The notes: generated by a model not told the origin, from the letters alone. A stretch of DNA of 64,000 bases from CAXXIC01 sp049315325 (GCA_049315325.1 JBMOKJ010000001.1:818549-882548); one strand, 5' to 3'; numbered from the stretch's first letter, positions 17,049 through 25,812 are shown. Numbers and translations: made by a program.

Positions 17049-18109
17049 AATTCTCTGTTTGCTATATAATTTCTCCATCGATCCACCAATAGTTGCATAT
17101 CGGTCGGGATTTCAGAATCAAAAAACATCTCTTCTCCTGTGCGTGGGTGCACAAAACCTAATGTCTTGGCGTGTAGCGCTTGTCGAGGACACACGTCAAA
17201 GCAGTTTTGTACATACTGCTTGTATTTAGTAAAATGAGTTCCTTTCAGCACTTCGCTACCGCCGTAGCGTTCGTCGTTGAACAGCGTGTGTCCAATGTGT
17301 TTCATGTGAACACGTATCTGGTGTGTTCTTCCGGTTTCTAAGCGGCACTCCACCAACGAAACGTAACCTAATCGTTCGATGACGGAATAATGTGTGACCG
17401 CAGGTTTGCCATAATCACCATCTGGAAAAACGGTCATTTGCAATCGGTCCTTCAAGCTACGGCCAATGTTTCCAACAACTGTTCCGTGGTCGTTCGCCAC
17501 ATTTCCCCACACCAATGCCACATAGCGGCGTTTGGTTGTTTTGTTGAAAAACTGTGCACTCAATAGCGTTTTTGCTTCGGGTGTTTTCGCAATCACGACT
17601 AAGCCTGAAGTATCTTTGTCGATGCGGTGTACCAACCCTAAGCGTGGATCTGCCGCATTGAAATTCGGGTTATCCTTGAAGTGGAAAGCCAATCCATTGA
17701 CCAATGTGCCCGAGTAATTTCCATGACCTGGATGTACCACCAATCCCGGAGGCTTGTTGACCACCATCAAATCGTCGTCTTCATACACGATATTGAGATT
17801 GAGGTCTTCCGCAATAATCTCCAGTTCGCGTCGTGGCGTTGCCATCACCACCGTGATGACATCTAAAGGTTTTACTCTATAATTTGATTTGACCGGTTTC
17901 CCATTTGCCAGAATACATCCCGCATCTGCAGCGTTCTGTATTCGATTACGTGTTCCGTTTTCAATTCGATCGACCAAAAATTTGTCCACCCGAAGCATCG
18001 CCTGACCTTTATCAGAAACGAAGCGGAAATGCTCAAACATTTCGGTTGGTGAAGAGAGTTCAATCTCTTCGTTCAATTCATCGTCAATATCTTCTATCAG
18101 GTCGATCAT
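17045..18109 (-). CDS. rluD: RluA/RluD-family 23S rRNA pseudouridine synthase
   Basis: 354 residues from the ATG at 18109, which overlaps the PASTA stop as TGATG (an ATG at 18118 is the alternative). An acidic N-terminal tail precedes an S4 RNA-binding domain (LRVDKFLVDRIENGTRNRIQ, about 35-95). The catalytic domain carries GLVHRIDKDTSGLVVIAKT at about 150-170 with the active-site Asp in HRIDKDTSG. It isomerises uridines in 23S rRNA helix 69 by family analogy. Co-transcription with PASTA and ddl genes is common in Bacteroidales, although the link to the cell wall is not understood. Confidence 0.9.
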   Translation of the reverse strand: MIDLIEDIDDELNEEIELSSPTEMFEHFRFVSDKGQAMLRVDKFLVDRIENGTRNRIQNAADAGCILANGKPVKSNYRVKPLDVITVVMATPRRELEIIAEDLNLNIVYEDDDLMVVNKPPGLVVHPGHGNYSGTLVNGLAFHFKDNPNFNAADPRLGLVHRIDKDTSGLVVIAKTPEAKTLLSAQFFNKTTKRRYVALVWGNVANDHGTVVGNIGRSLKDRLQMTVFPDGDYGKPAVTHYSVIERLGYVSLVECRLETGRTHQIRVHMKHIGHTLFNDERYGGSEVLKGTHFTKYKQYVQNCFDVCPRQALHAKTLGFVHPRTGEEMFFDSEIPTDMQLLVDRWRNYIANREL

Positions 18110-18729
18110 CAAAACCACGATTCTGCAGCATTTTCCACTTTCTCAACTTCAGCGGTTGAATCTGAGTTCATAGCGCCAAGTCCATCGCCAATGTTGAGAA
18201 TCAATTTGCTTCCCATCGGGATTTTTTGCCCTGGCAATACATTTCTGCCACGGTATATAATGTTGACAACCAAATCTTTGTATTCGGAGTGTACTTCAAC
18301 TACCGATGCGATTTCGAATCCAACGGAAGTCAGCGTAGCTTCTGCTTGACGCGACGATTGATCGCGGACATCAGGCACAGGCACTTTTTTTGCCATTACA
18401 GAGTTGATGGAGAGAAATACGATGCGAAACTCTTTGACGTTCGATTCGGGAGCAGGGATTTGCTCAACAATAGAACCAGGTGTTTTCCCTTTGATGTAAA
18501 CAGAATCAACAACTTCGAATCGGAGGTTCTTATTTTTTAGAATCTGAGCAGCACTTTCAACAGATAAGCCACGCAAATCAGGAACGGTGATGGATTCGTT
18601 GTGAAGTGTGTAGAAATTGAGCCAAATTAAAAGCGATATCACTAAGATTGTTATAATCCCAATGGCCCAAAGTAAGTTTTTGATGTAGAAATTTTGTAAC
18701 AGTTGGTATATGGTCTTTTTAACCTCCAT
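18109..18729 (-). CDS. PASTA domain membrane protein without a kinase
   Basis: 206 residues from the ATG at 18729; an upstream non-ATG extension is unlikely. A short cytoplasmic N-terminus and one membrane segment (LLWAIGIITILVISLLIWLN, about 20-40) are followed by two to three PASTA units outside the membrane (ITVPDLRGLSVESAAQILKN; VPVPDVRDQSSRQAEATL; a third degenerate part ending in PMGSKLILNIG). PASTA domains bind muropeptides and lipid II and usually sit on Ser/Thr kinases or PBPs. Here there is no kinase or transpeptidase domain. First gene of the operon with rluD, ddl and the acyltransferase, suggesting a sensor or scaffold role at the cell wall. Confidence 0.87.
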   Translation of the reverse strand: MEVKKTIYQLLQNFYIKNLLWAIGIITILVISLLIWLNFYTLHNESITVPDLRGLSVESAAQILKNKNLRFEVVDSVYIKGKTPGSIVEQIPAPESNVKEFRIVFLSINSVMAKKVPVPDVRDQSSRQAEATLTSVGFEIASVVEVHSEYKDLVVNIIYRGRNVLPGQKIPMGSKLILNIGDGLGAMNSDSTAEVEKVENAAESWF

Positions 18730-18885
18730 AATGGCTGTATTTTTTTTGCTTGAACGGGCTAAATTACACAATATTTTTCAATACTATAATGCCATATTCA
18801 AATTTCTTGTATCGAGAGCCTAATATTCTTAACGAATACGTGTATTATCGTTTTAGAGCAACAATAAGGGTATCCTTTTATAAAC

Positions 18886-18925
18886 AAAAAAAGTAAAGAT
18901 ATTCCCTTGGGAAATCCTTACTTTC
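18886..18925 (-). terminator. rpmH terminator
   Basis: Minus-strand stem AAAGTAAGGATTTCCC / GGGAATATCTTTACTTT with a 2-nt centre, followed by a T-run, 30 nt after the rpmH stop. Confidence 0.85.
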
Positions 18926-18954
18926 TCTTCGAAATATTGTTTTTAATTGGCTGA

Positions 18955-19107
18955 TTATCCTTTGTATTCGTCAGATACAGTCAATTTAGATCTTCCTTTT
19001 GCACGACGTGCAGCCAAAACGCGGCGACCGTTTGCAGATGACATACGGGTACGGAATCCGTGTTTGTTTTTTCTTTTTCTGTTCGAAGGTTGGAATGTTC
19101 TTTTCAT
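18955..19107 (-). CDS. rpmH: 50S ribosomal protein L34
   Basis: 50 residues, too short for most ORF callers: it starts MKRTFQPSNRKRKNKHGFRT and continues with RMSSANGRRVLAARRAKGRS, the invariant L34 pattern of Arg/Lys-rich 23S rRNA contacts. A short acidic tail ends in DEYKG. It has its own strong promoter and a terminator, and is divergent from efp with 288 nt between the starts. That pairing is common in Bacteroidota; in many other phyla rpmH lies beside rnpA and dnaA near the origin, but neither is present here. Confidence 0.97.
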   Translation of the reverse strand: MKRTFQPSNRKRKNKHGFRTRMSSANGRRVLAARRAKGRSKLTVSDEYKG

Positions 19108-19195
19108 ATACGTTCAAAATTTTTTCGATGGTCTGATGAAACTATCGTCGCATCGCCAAATATGATTATTGTTATTGTTTCTTCAAATGGGACGG

Positions 19196-19226
19196 CAAAA
19201 ATACCCACTTTTTTTATAATTACAAA
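19196..19226 (-). promoter_or_regulatory. rpmH promoter, TTTG-N19-TATTTTTG
   Basis: On the minus strand TTTG (19223-19226) and TATTTTTG (19196-19203) are separated by exactly 19 nt, the consensus architecture of the Bacteroidota primary sigma factor. The start codon is about 90 nt downstream. Confidence 0.85.
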
Positions 19227-19277
19227 GCATTATTCGATTTTTACTCTAATCTTTTTCAATTTTTGGTGTTTTTGCAT

Positions 19278-19285
19278 TACTTTTG
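19278..19285 (+). promoter_or_regulatory. -7 box (TACTTTTG) for efp
   Basis: TACTTTTG followed by TGCCC, 110 nt before the efp ATG. The upstream box is not clear. Confidence 0.6.
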
Positions 19286-19395
19286 TGCCCGATTCAACCC
19301 TTTGGCCTATTTATTTCAATTGTGGTTATAGAAAATTGACTTTTCTTTGGGAATCGAAATCGTACCGAATACAATTAATTAGAAATATATTTTAT

Positions 19396-19959
19396 ATGGC
19401 TTCTACATCAGATTTTAGAAACGGAATGTGCATCGAGTACAACAATGGACTCTATTTTATTGTTGAATTTTTGCATGTGAAACCCGGAAAAGGCGCAGCG
19501 TTTGTTCGCACAAAGCTTAAGAATGTTCAAACTGGTCGTGTGATTGAGAATACATTCAACGCTGGGTTGAAAGTGAATGAAGTGCGCATCGAAAGACGTC
19601 CTTATCAATACCTTTACAAAGATGATATGGGCTACAACTTCATGAACAATGAAACGTATGAGCAAATCACGATTGACGAAAATATCATCAATGGGGTGAA
19701 ATTCCTAAAAGAAGGCGAAACCGTTGAAGTGGTAGCACATGCCGAAAACGACACCGTGCTTTATGCTGATGTGGCTTTGCAAGTGGTGTTGGAAGTGACT
19801 TACACTGAACCAGGTTTGAAAGGCGATACTGCTACTAACACATTGAAACCTGCAACGGTTGAAACAGGAGCTATCGTTCGTGTACCTCTATTTATCGAGA
19901 CTGGCGAAAAAATCAAAATTGATTCACGCGAAGGTTCGTACATCGAACGCTCAAAATAG
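19396..19959 (+). CDS. efp: Translation elongation factor P
   Basis: 187 residues from the ATG at 19396 (MASTSDFRNGMCIEYNNG). The frame is open 112 codons further upstream, but that part runs antisense through rpmH and over both promoters, so the ATG is the real start. EF-P binds between the P and E sites and relieves stalling at polyproline. Domain I carries the tip loop HVKPGKGAAF with Lys32 at the position modified in other bacteria; domains II and III are OB folds, ending in the DSREGSYIERSK tail typical of the family. No modification enzyme gene lies nearby. It ends at a terminator shared with the convergent UPF0114 gene. Confidence 0.97.
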   Translation: MASTSDFRNGMCIEYNNGLYFIVEFLHVKPGKGAAFVRTKLKNVQTGRVIENTFNAGLKVNEVRIERRPYQYLYKDDMGYNFMNNETYEQITIDENIINGVKFLKEGETVEVVAHAENDTVLYADVALQVVLEVTYTEPGLKGDTATNTLKPATVETGAIVRVPLFIETGEKIKIDSREGSYIERSK

Positions 19960-19983
19960 AATCACATAATCATAGGATTGAAA

Positions 19984-20012
19984 AAAGCGAAGGGGAAACT
20001 CTTCGCTTTTTT
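19984..20012. terminator. Bidirectional terminator between efp and the UPF0114 gene
   Basis: AAAAGCGAAG / CTTCGCTTTT around an 8-nt loop with A-run on one side and T-run on the other, placed between two convergent genes. Confidence 0.9.
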
Positions 20013-20017
20013 TTTGT

Positions 20018-20542
20018 TTAATGGTTATTGTTATTTATAGCTTCGTCGGTATGCATCACTTTGTCGGTGTATGCCAAAAGCAGAGCAGAGAGTATAAAAA
20101 CAATGTGAATGCCAATTTGGAGCAAGGCATCTTGCAGTGGAACATTGTGAATGTCCACAAATATCTTCAAAAGATGAACTCCGGAAATGCTAACCAACGA
20201 AATGATTAATTTGATTTTGAGTGTGCTGGCGTTTATTTTGCTCAACCAATCTGGTTTGTCGTCGTGGTCGTCGAACTCTATTTTACTCACAAAAGTCCAA
20301 TACCCACCTATGAATACTACAACTAAAAGATTGATAACCATAGAGATATCTATAAGCCCTAAAACAGAAAGCATAATCGTGTTTTCATTCAGACCAGGGA
20401 AATCAACCACCAAAGTCCACAGTTGCTTCATGAATTTAAAGGCATAGATAAACGTTGCGACAATCAATCCAAGGTAGATTGGCAGTTGTATCCATCGGCT
20501 GAAAAAGATAAATTGCTCAATTAAGTTTTCTAATCGTTTCAT
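20018..20542 (-). CDS. UPF0114 (YqhA/TIGR00645) family membrane protein
   Basis: 174 residues with four predicted membrane segments: about 14-36 (WIQLPIYLGLIVATFIYAF), 55-80 (LGLIDISMVINLLVVVFIGG), 110-130 and 137-160. The spacing, the central ISMVINLLVVVFIGGYWTFV segment and the charged DDHDDKPDWL loop match the YqhA/UPF0114 family. Its biochemical function is unknown; it is an inner-membrane protein. It ends in the bidirectional terminator shared with efp, and the next gene upstream is 57 nt away. Confidence 0.85.
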   Translation of the reverse strand: MKRLENLIEQFIFFSRWIQLPIYLGLIVATFIYAFKFMKQLWTLVVDFPGLNENTIMLSVLGLIDISMVINLLVVVFIGGYWTFVSKIEFDDHDDKPDWLSKINASTLKIKLIISLVSISGVHLLKIFVDIHNVPLQDALLQIGIHIVFILSALLLAYTDKVMHTDEAINNNNH

Positions 20543-20599
20543 ATTCTACATATTTCTTATTTATTAAACAGATTTGAGGGTTTGTTGGTTCGAAATCTT

Positions 20600-21193
20600 T
20601 CACTTTTCTGGAATAGTGACACCTACTTTAAGCATTAAGCCAAAAAAACCGTCATTAGGGGTGATGCTGCCAAAACCACAAATACCCGTGCTGCATTTTC
20701 TGAAAAGTTGATAGGTGAGATTGCATTCGAACGAAAGAGCAGGATTTACTGAACTATTGTCGCGGTAATTGGATTTGCCAAACCAACCGCTTTCGCGCGA
20801 TATATATTCACCACGTGAAGTACTCCACAAAAGACCTATACCGCCAAAACATGAGAACGATGCCAGTTTATCTCGAAACTCTTTTCCAACTAAAAAGCTC
20901 AAATCGGAAACGGATTCGTTCGGCTCTTTTACTGCCATGAATTGTATTTCGGAGCCATAATCGAAACGAACTTTGTAGTTTAACAGCTGTCTTTCCCATC
21001 CAACTGAAAATCCTCCGATAACCCCTTCAAAAGGATCGTCACCCGCATAGGTATTGCCCGAGAAGTTGTATCCACCCAATAACCCAATCTCAATTTTTAG
21101 TGGGATTTGCTGTTTTACTTGAATCGAGTCGCGCTCTATAGCGGCAACCTGACCGCAGAGCAAGGTCAAAAGGAATAGAATGTGTGTTTTCAT
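20600..21193 (-). CDS. Outer-membrane beta-barrel-like hypothetical protein
   Basis: 197 residues from the ATG at 21193. Signal peptide MKTHILFLLTLLCGQVAA is followed by amphipathic strands (IEIGLLGGYNFSGN, YDYGSEIQFMAV-like) that end near the C-terminus in LMLKVGVTIPEK. The length suggests a small 8-strand porin-like barrel. No specific family is recognised. Three or four Cys in the middle (KCSTGICGFG) are unusual for a barrel. It lies between dnaG, 36 nt upstream, and the UPF0114 gene, on the same strand. Confidence 0.65.
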   Translation of the reverse strand: MKTHILFLLTLLCGQVAAIERDSIQVKQQIPLKIEIGLLGGYNFSGNTYAGDDPFEGVIGGFSVGWERQLLNYKVRFDYGSEIQFMAVKEPNESVSDLSFLVGKEFRDKLASFSCFGGIGLLWSTSRGEYISRESGWFGKSNYRDNSSVNPALSFECNLTYQLFRKCSTGICGFGSITPNDGFFGLMLKVGVTIPEK

Positions 21194-21229
21194 AGGCAAA
21201 GGGTTTTACCATGAATTTTGTATGAAAAA

Positions 21230-23230
21230 TTATCGCCAAATAATGCGATCCCCAAGCTCTTTTGCCAGCTTATTTCGCATCCGGTTGATGTCTATCATCC
21301 GTTGTTGTATCTGATTCACGCGCTCGGGTGTTGTGCCTTTTTTGAGCTCGGTTTGCAACTGGCGTGTCTCTTGTGTGAGTATGGCATCCTTTAGCGCGAT
21401 AGTGGCACGAGGAACAATTTCGAGGAGTCGTTCTTCTTCTGTCTCTATGCGCTGATATTTCATGTGGATATTGCTCAGCTGGTAGCGGTCGAAGCAGAGT
21501 TCTGTTGCCATTTTACTGATGTTGTAGTCTTGGTGGTTGTTGAAGTATTTTTCACTTTTAAAGCTCGGGATAGTGGAGTGAGCCATGCACTCTTCAACAA
21601 TTCTAGTAAAAACAGGGTGTTTCATCTCGATATCGTCCTGTTTTAGATCTCCGTAAATAAAAGCGGCAACGGTGTGTTGAGTGATTTCGTTGGTTTCTTC
21701 ATTCACCTCGGTGTAGAGAATGCGTTCACCATAGCGCACTACGAGACGAGCAAGCTCTTTTTCGTAAATGTCAAATCGAGTATCGCGCTCTTGAATAGGT
21801 TCAGGCATATTCAAATCAGCTGGAGCATCTGTTTCGTTTGGTGTCGGGATGTCTGATTGAGGTTCAGCCGGCCCATTGCTTGGTTCGAACGAGCGGTTTT
21901 GAGTGCGCATCGAATCGCGCTCCAACTCAGCCAAATTGAGCTTGTTGAGCTGATTCATCAACACCTTTTCGTCAATTTCGAGCTGTTTGCTACACTCTTT
22001 GGTGTAGACCGAGCGCACAATCTCGTCTGGAATCAGTGCAATGCTATTTACAATATCGGTAATGAGCGATGCTCGTTTTATCGGGTCGCGATCTGCCTCT
22101 TCGAGTAAAAGGTTTGTTTTGAAACGGATAAAATCGACTTCGTGTTGCTTGATGTATTCGTTGAACGATGTTGCGTTTTGTTTTTTTGAAAATGAATCGG
22201 GATCTTCTCCATCGGGTAGAAGAATGACTTTGATGTTCATGCCCTCTTTCAGCAAAAGGTCGATTCCGCGAATAGAAGCTTTGATACCTGCCGCATCGCC
22301 GTCGTAAATTACGGTGATGTTTTTCGTGAAGCGGTGAATCATTCTGATTTGACCAGCCGTGAGAGCCGTTCCCGACGATGCCACCACGTTTTCAATGCCC
22401 GATTGGTGCATTGATATTACATCGGTGTAGCCTTCGACCAAAAAGCAGCGGTCGTTTTTCACTATCGCTTGTTTGGCGAGGAAAATGCCGTAGAGTTCAT
22501 TACTCTTATGGTAAATGGTCGATTCGGGCGAGTTGACGTATTTCGCCATTTTATCGTCTTTCTTGAGAATGCGACCACCAAATGCGACCACTTTGCCCGA
22601 AAGCGATTGAACGGGAAACATCACCCGACCACGAAATCGGTCGGTCAATAGCTTGGAGTCATTTTCGAATGCTAGTCCCGTTTTTATGAGGTATTCTTGT
22701 TTGTATCCGCTGCGCATGGCGTCTTGCGAAAAAGCATCACGCTTGTCTAACGAATACCCGAGTTGGAATTTTTTGATGATGTCGTCGCGAAAACCTCGTT
22801 CCCGAAAATAGGCGAGTCCGATGGCAATTCCGTCGGGGTTTTCGTAGAGCATTCGGGTGAAGTGCTTTTGCGCATATTCGTTGAGGATAAACATACTTTC
22901 GCGGTCGCTTTGTGCTTGCCGCTGCTCGTCGTTCATCTCTTTTTCGACGACTTCAATGTTGTATTTTTTTGCTAAATATTTGAGCGCTTCGGTAAACGAA
23001 ACCTGCTCGTGCTTCATGATAAAGTGAACCGAGTTGCCACCTTCGCCGCAACTGAAACATTTGCAAATACCCTTCGATGGCGATACACTAAACGATGGCG
23101 ATTTCTCGTCGTGAAATGGACACAACCCCGTGTAGTTTACGCCTCTTTTGCGTAAACTGACGAAATCGGACACCACTTCCACAATCTGTGCGGCATCCAT
23201 TATACGATCGACGGTAGTTTGATCTATCAC
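21230..23230 (-). CDS. dnaG: DNA primase
   Basis: 666 residues, starting with GTG at 23230; an in-frame stop lies just upstream, so no longer start exists. It makes RNA primers for replication. The N-terminal CHC2 zinc site is C37-x2-H40...C58-x2-C61 within LCPFHDEKSPSFSVSP and CKCFSC. The TOPRIM core has VEGYTDVISMHQSG (about 262) and a DGDAAGIKA metal motif (about 306). The C-terminal third is the helicase-interacting region, longer and more divergent than the catalytic part, with a Pro/Glu-rich linker at about 440-470. A short hairpin and a -7 box precede it. Confidence 0.96.
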   Translation of the reverse strand: MIDQTTVDRIMDAAQIVEVVSDFVSLRKRGVNYTGLCPFHDEKSPSFSVSPSKGICKCFSCGEGGNSVHFIMKHEQVSFTEALKYLAKKYNIEVVEKEMNDEQRQAQSDRESMFILNEYAQKHFTRMLYENPDGIAIGLAYFRERGFRDDIIKKFQLGYSLDKRDAFSQDAMRSGYKQEYLIKTGLAFENDSKLLTDRFRGRVMFPVQSLSGKVVAFGGRILKKDDKMAKYVNSPESTIYHKSNELYGIFLAKQAIVKNDRCFLVEGYTDVISMHQSGIENVVASSGTALTAGQIRMIHRFTKNITVIYDGDAAGIKASIRGIDLLLKEGMNIKVILLPDGEDPDSFSKKQNATSFNEYIKQHEVDFIRFKTNLLLEEADRDPIKRASLITDIVNSIALIPDEIVRSVYTKECSKQLEIDEKVLMNQLNKLNLAELERDSMRTQNRSFEPSNGPAEPQSDIPTPNETDAPADLNMPEPIQERDTRFDIYEKELARLVVRYGERILYTEVNEETNEITQHTVAAFIYGDLKQDDIEMKHPVFTRIVEECMAHSTIPSFKSEKYFNNHQDYNISKMATELCFDRYQLSNIHMKYQRIETEEERLLEIVPRATIALKDAILTQETRQLQTELKKGTTPERVNQIQQRMIDINRMRNKLAKELGDRIIWR

Positions 23231-23257
23231 TGTTTAAACTTATTTGACGAGTATCAC

Positions 23258-23284
23258 CGAGGAATTTCCTCGAAGACAAAGTTA
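23258..23284 (-). promoter_or_regulatory. dnaG -7 box with a perfect hairpin at the transcript 5' end
   Basis: TAACTTTG at 23277-23284 (minus strand) is a -7 box. Immediately downstream lies CGAGGAA-T-TTCCTCG (23258-23272), a 7-bp palindrome at or within a few nucleotides of the expected start of the mRNA, about 28 nt before the GTG codon. Confidence 0.5.
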
Positions 23285-23454
23285 GTCTAAAATTTGAAAA
23301 TGCGACAGTGGGTTTTCAGATAGTTATCAACAATAATGAGACGAAATTTCAAATAAATGAACTGAAGCTACACTTTCTTTCCCGAATAATTTTTATCTGA
23401 AAAGGAATTACTATATTTACTTATAATTTGTTTTGACATTAATCGGTCTGTAGT

Positions 23455-24726
23455 ATGAAGCGAGTAGTGGGTTTTTTTGTGATTTTGGCGGTATTTCAGA
23501 ATTCGTTTTCTGCGTGTAGCAAAGAGAGTCCGTTGGTTTCGAATCAGCCAATAGTGGTGCAAAGCACACTCAATGTGTCTTCGCCAAAAGCATTCTATCA
23601 TACCCTAACAAAAGTTCTAAACGAGTACAAAACACCCGAAAGGCGAATGGCACTTGCTGATAGCATCTATCTGGTGGCAAAATCGAAAAATTGGATTCCG
23701 ATTGTGTTTGGCGATACTGCCGTCTTTTTCTACAAACACAGTTCGACCGCTGCTGCCACAATTCAGGTCTACGGAGATTTGAATGGATGGAGCGATACCA
23801 AATCGCCACAGATTTCGTTGACGAACATTGCTGGAACGAAGCTCTATTGGGCAGTTTACAAAGCTCCAGCATCAACGGCTCGTGTCGATTATAAGCTGGT
23901 GGTGAATGGATCGTGGGTTATGGATCCAGGCAATCCGCGTCAAGCTTGGGGAGGATATGGGCCAAATTCGGAATTGGCTTTGGGCGACTACGTCTATACG
24001 CCTTACGTCACCGAACGAGCAACTGGGAATAAAGGAACGCTCTCTGCCAACATCAAAATTCACAGCGATTCGCTCAACTACGATATCAACTACCGCGTCT
24101 ATCTTCCGTATGGTTATTCAACTTCTACGAGCTATCCGTTGCTCGTGACGACTGACGGGCAGGAGTATAGTGATAAACTACTTGGAGCAACTACAGTAGT
24201 GGCCGATAATCTGCTGATGGATGGATTGATTAAGCCTCTCGTGATTGTTTTTGTGGACCCACGCGATCCTGCGACCTCTACCAATAAACGGGCAGATCAG
24301 TATGTGAATAATCGAAAATTTACGGCATTTCTGGCGGTAGAGTTGATGAAAAAGTTGAAGGCGAACTATTCGATTGCAGCTACACCAGACAAGACTGCCA
24401 TTTTGGGTACTTCACTTGGTGGTATCAATAGCGCATTCACTGGGATTCTGCGACCCGATGTTTTCGGACTTATTGGAATACAGTCCCCAGCTTTTTGGTA
24501 TTATCCCGCTGTTCAAACCATGTATGCCGATGCCCCAAAGGCACAATTGAAAATCTATATGGATACAGGAACACTCTACGATACGCAAGAGAATGCGCTG
24601 CAGATGAAAGCAATCATGGAGTCGAAAGGCTATCCACTCAATTATGCAGAATATTGCGAAGGTCACTCGTGGGCAAATTGGCGAGCACGCATCGACGACG
24701 TGCTAATCTATTTTTTCGGGAAGTGA
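23455..24726 (+). CDS. Secreted esterase with N-terminal carbohydrate-binding-like module
   Basis: 423 residues. The N-terminus has a hydrophobic stretch ending FQNSFSAC, where Cys21 could be a lipobox cysteine, so it is probably a lipoprotein. Residues about 90-165 form an E-set/CBM48-like module (VYGDLNGWSDTKSP, DYKLVVNGSWVMDPGNP). Residues about 190-423 are an alpha/beta-hydrolase of the esterase D/ferric-enterobactin esterase type: nucleophile Ser in AILGTSLGGINS (about 312) and the catalytic His in CEGHSWANWRARI near the end. Such enzymes cleave acyl groups from sugars, phenolic polymers or siderophores; the substrate here is not evident. It is monocistronic, with a terminator. Confidence 0.85.
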   Translation: MKRVVGFFVILAVFQNSFSACSKESPLVSNQPIVVQSTLNVSSPKAFYHTLTKVLNEYKTPERRMALADSIYLVAKSKNWIPIVFGDTAVFFYKHSSTAAATIQVYGDLNGWSDTKSPQISLTNIAGTKLYWAVYKAPASTARVDYKLVVNGSWVMDPGNPRQAWGGYGPNSELALGDYVYTPYVTERATGNKGTLSANIKIHSDSLNYDINYRVYLPYGYSTSTSYPLLVTTDGQEYSDKLLGATTVVADNLLMDGLIKPLVIVFVDPRDPATSTNKRADQYVNNRKFTAFLAVELMKKLKANYSIAATPDKTAILGTSLGGINSAFTGILRPDVFGLIGIQSPAFWYYPAVQTMYADAPKAQLKIYMDTGTLYDTQENALQMKAIMESKGYPLNYAEYCEGHSWANWRARIDDVLIYFFGK

Positions 24727-24731
24727 GAAAC

Positions 24732-24769
24732 AAAAACGCTCAAAATCGATTTTGATTCTGAGCGTTTTT
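24732..24769 (+). terminator. Terminator of the esterase gene
   Basis: AAAAACGCTCAAAATC / GATTCTGAGCGTTTTT with one mismatch, 5 nt after the stop and just before the convergent gene end at 24777; probably bidirectional. Confidence 0.85.
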
Positions 24770-24776
24770 GGTTTTG

Positions 24777-25757
24777 TTAGAAGCTGTAGTAAAATCCAAA
24801 CATTAAATCAATGGCGCTTCCATTTCTGTTTGCAAACTCAGATGTAATCCTTTGTTCAGCATCATATTTTACATTCGACCAATTTAATCCGTAGATTAAT
24901 GACCAATTCTTCCCAAAATACATTTCGAAAACAGACCTGACATGATAACCAAAAGCGTTATTGTAATTTAGTTCAGCTTTCTCGCCACCTATCAATTGTG
25001 ATGTATTCACACTCAAATGTGGACCGAAATAATAATCAGGACCCGCTCCAATTTTTAATCGCATCATATAGCCATCACCTATTGGAATAACGTAAAAAGG
25101 AGTTAAACTGGCACTTGTCCGACTAAATGATACTTTCGCATTGCTGAGATAAGGCTGTAATTCGCTGTAACGGTAGTTCAAATCAAAATCTCCTTCGAAA
25201 TGTTTGCTGAACTGATAAGCATATTTCACACCAATACCGATACCTCCACCAGCACTAATTGTCGACTCTTTATTATCAGTTGTCATTGCCATTGTGGTAT
25301 TCTCAAAACCAAAACCAACTTCTAAATTGACTCCGATTTGATGTTTTGGGTGAGTCCAAATAGAGTGATCGTTAAAATTTAGGATTTTGTGACTTTTTAT
25401 AGATTGTTTGGCGGAGATACTATCTACAACAATTAATTCTGGTATAGTTGCCCAAAAACCAGGATATAAAATGAAACGCAAATAGTAGCTTTTGTTTTCC
25501 TCTACATTTATTCGAATTGGAGCAGAAGGACTGTTTTTTAACGAAATAATGTAGTCGCCTGGAGCACACGAAAGTTCATTGAATGACCCATTTCTGATTT
25601 TTAGAATAGTGTCGTTTACAAATACTTTGTAATCGATGGCTGAACCCGCCATTCCCGATTCCCGATAAAAAACAATTTTTCCATTGGCAGCTTTAGTTTC
25701 ACTCGTAAACGCTAATAAAGCTAAAGCAATAGACATAAATAACAGTTTCGCTTTCAT
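24777..25757 (-). CDS. DUF2846-like domain plus outer-membrane barrel protein
   Basis: 326 residues from the ATG at 25757; the frame continues upstream into serB without good start context. Signal peptide MKAKLLFMSIALALLAFTSE precedes a ~95-residue DUF2846-like beta domain (IVFYRESGMAGSAIDYKVFV, then CAPGDYIISLKNSPS). From about residue 135 a barrel-like C-terminal part follows (VNLEVGFGFENTTMAM, GGGIGIGVKYAYQF) ending IDLMFGFYYSF with a terminal Phe, as in outer-membrane proteins. No catalytic residues are seen. The upstream neighbour is serB, 55 nt away, but the functions look unrelated. Confidence 0.7.
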   Translation of the reverse strand: MKAKLLFMSIALALLAFTSETKAANGKIVFYRESGMAGSAIDYKVFVNDTILKIRNGSFNELSCAPGDYIISLKNSPSAPIRINVEENKSYYLRFILYPGFWATIPELIVVDSISAKQSIKSHKILNFNDHSIWTHPKHQIGVNLEVGFGFENTTMAMTTDNKESTISAGGGIGIGVKYAYQFSKHFEGDFDLNYRYSELQPYLSNAKVSFSRTSASLTPFYVIPIGDGYMMRLKIGAGPDYYFGPHLSVNTSQLIGGEKAELNYNNAFGYHVRSVFEMYFGKNWSLIYGLNWSNVKYDAEQRITSEFANRNGSAIDLMFGFYYSF

Positions 25758-25812
25758 AATGGTCTGTTTTAGGTATTTATTTATCCGTAAAGTTATAATT
25801 TTATAAGAATAT

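Noticed and set aside
18955..19107. rpmH as an origin marker
   Set aside because: The oriC link of rpmH holds for rnpA/dnaA-linked loci; here it neighbours efp, which is ordinary for the phylum.
23334..23342. TTATCAACA as a second DnaA box near dnaG
   Set aside because: Single, imperfect match in AT-rich DNA; expected by chance.
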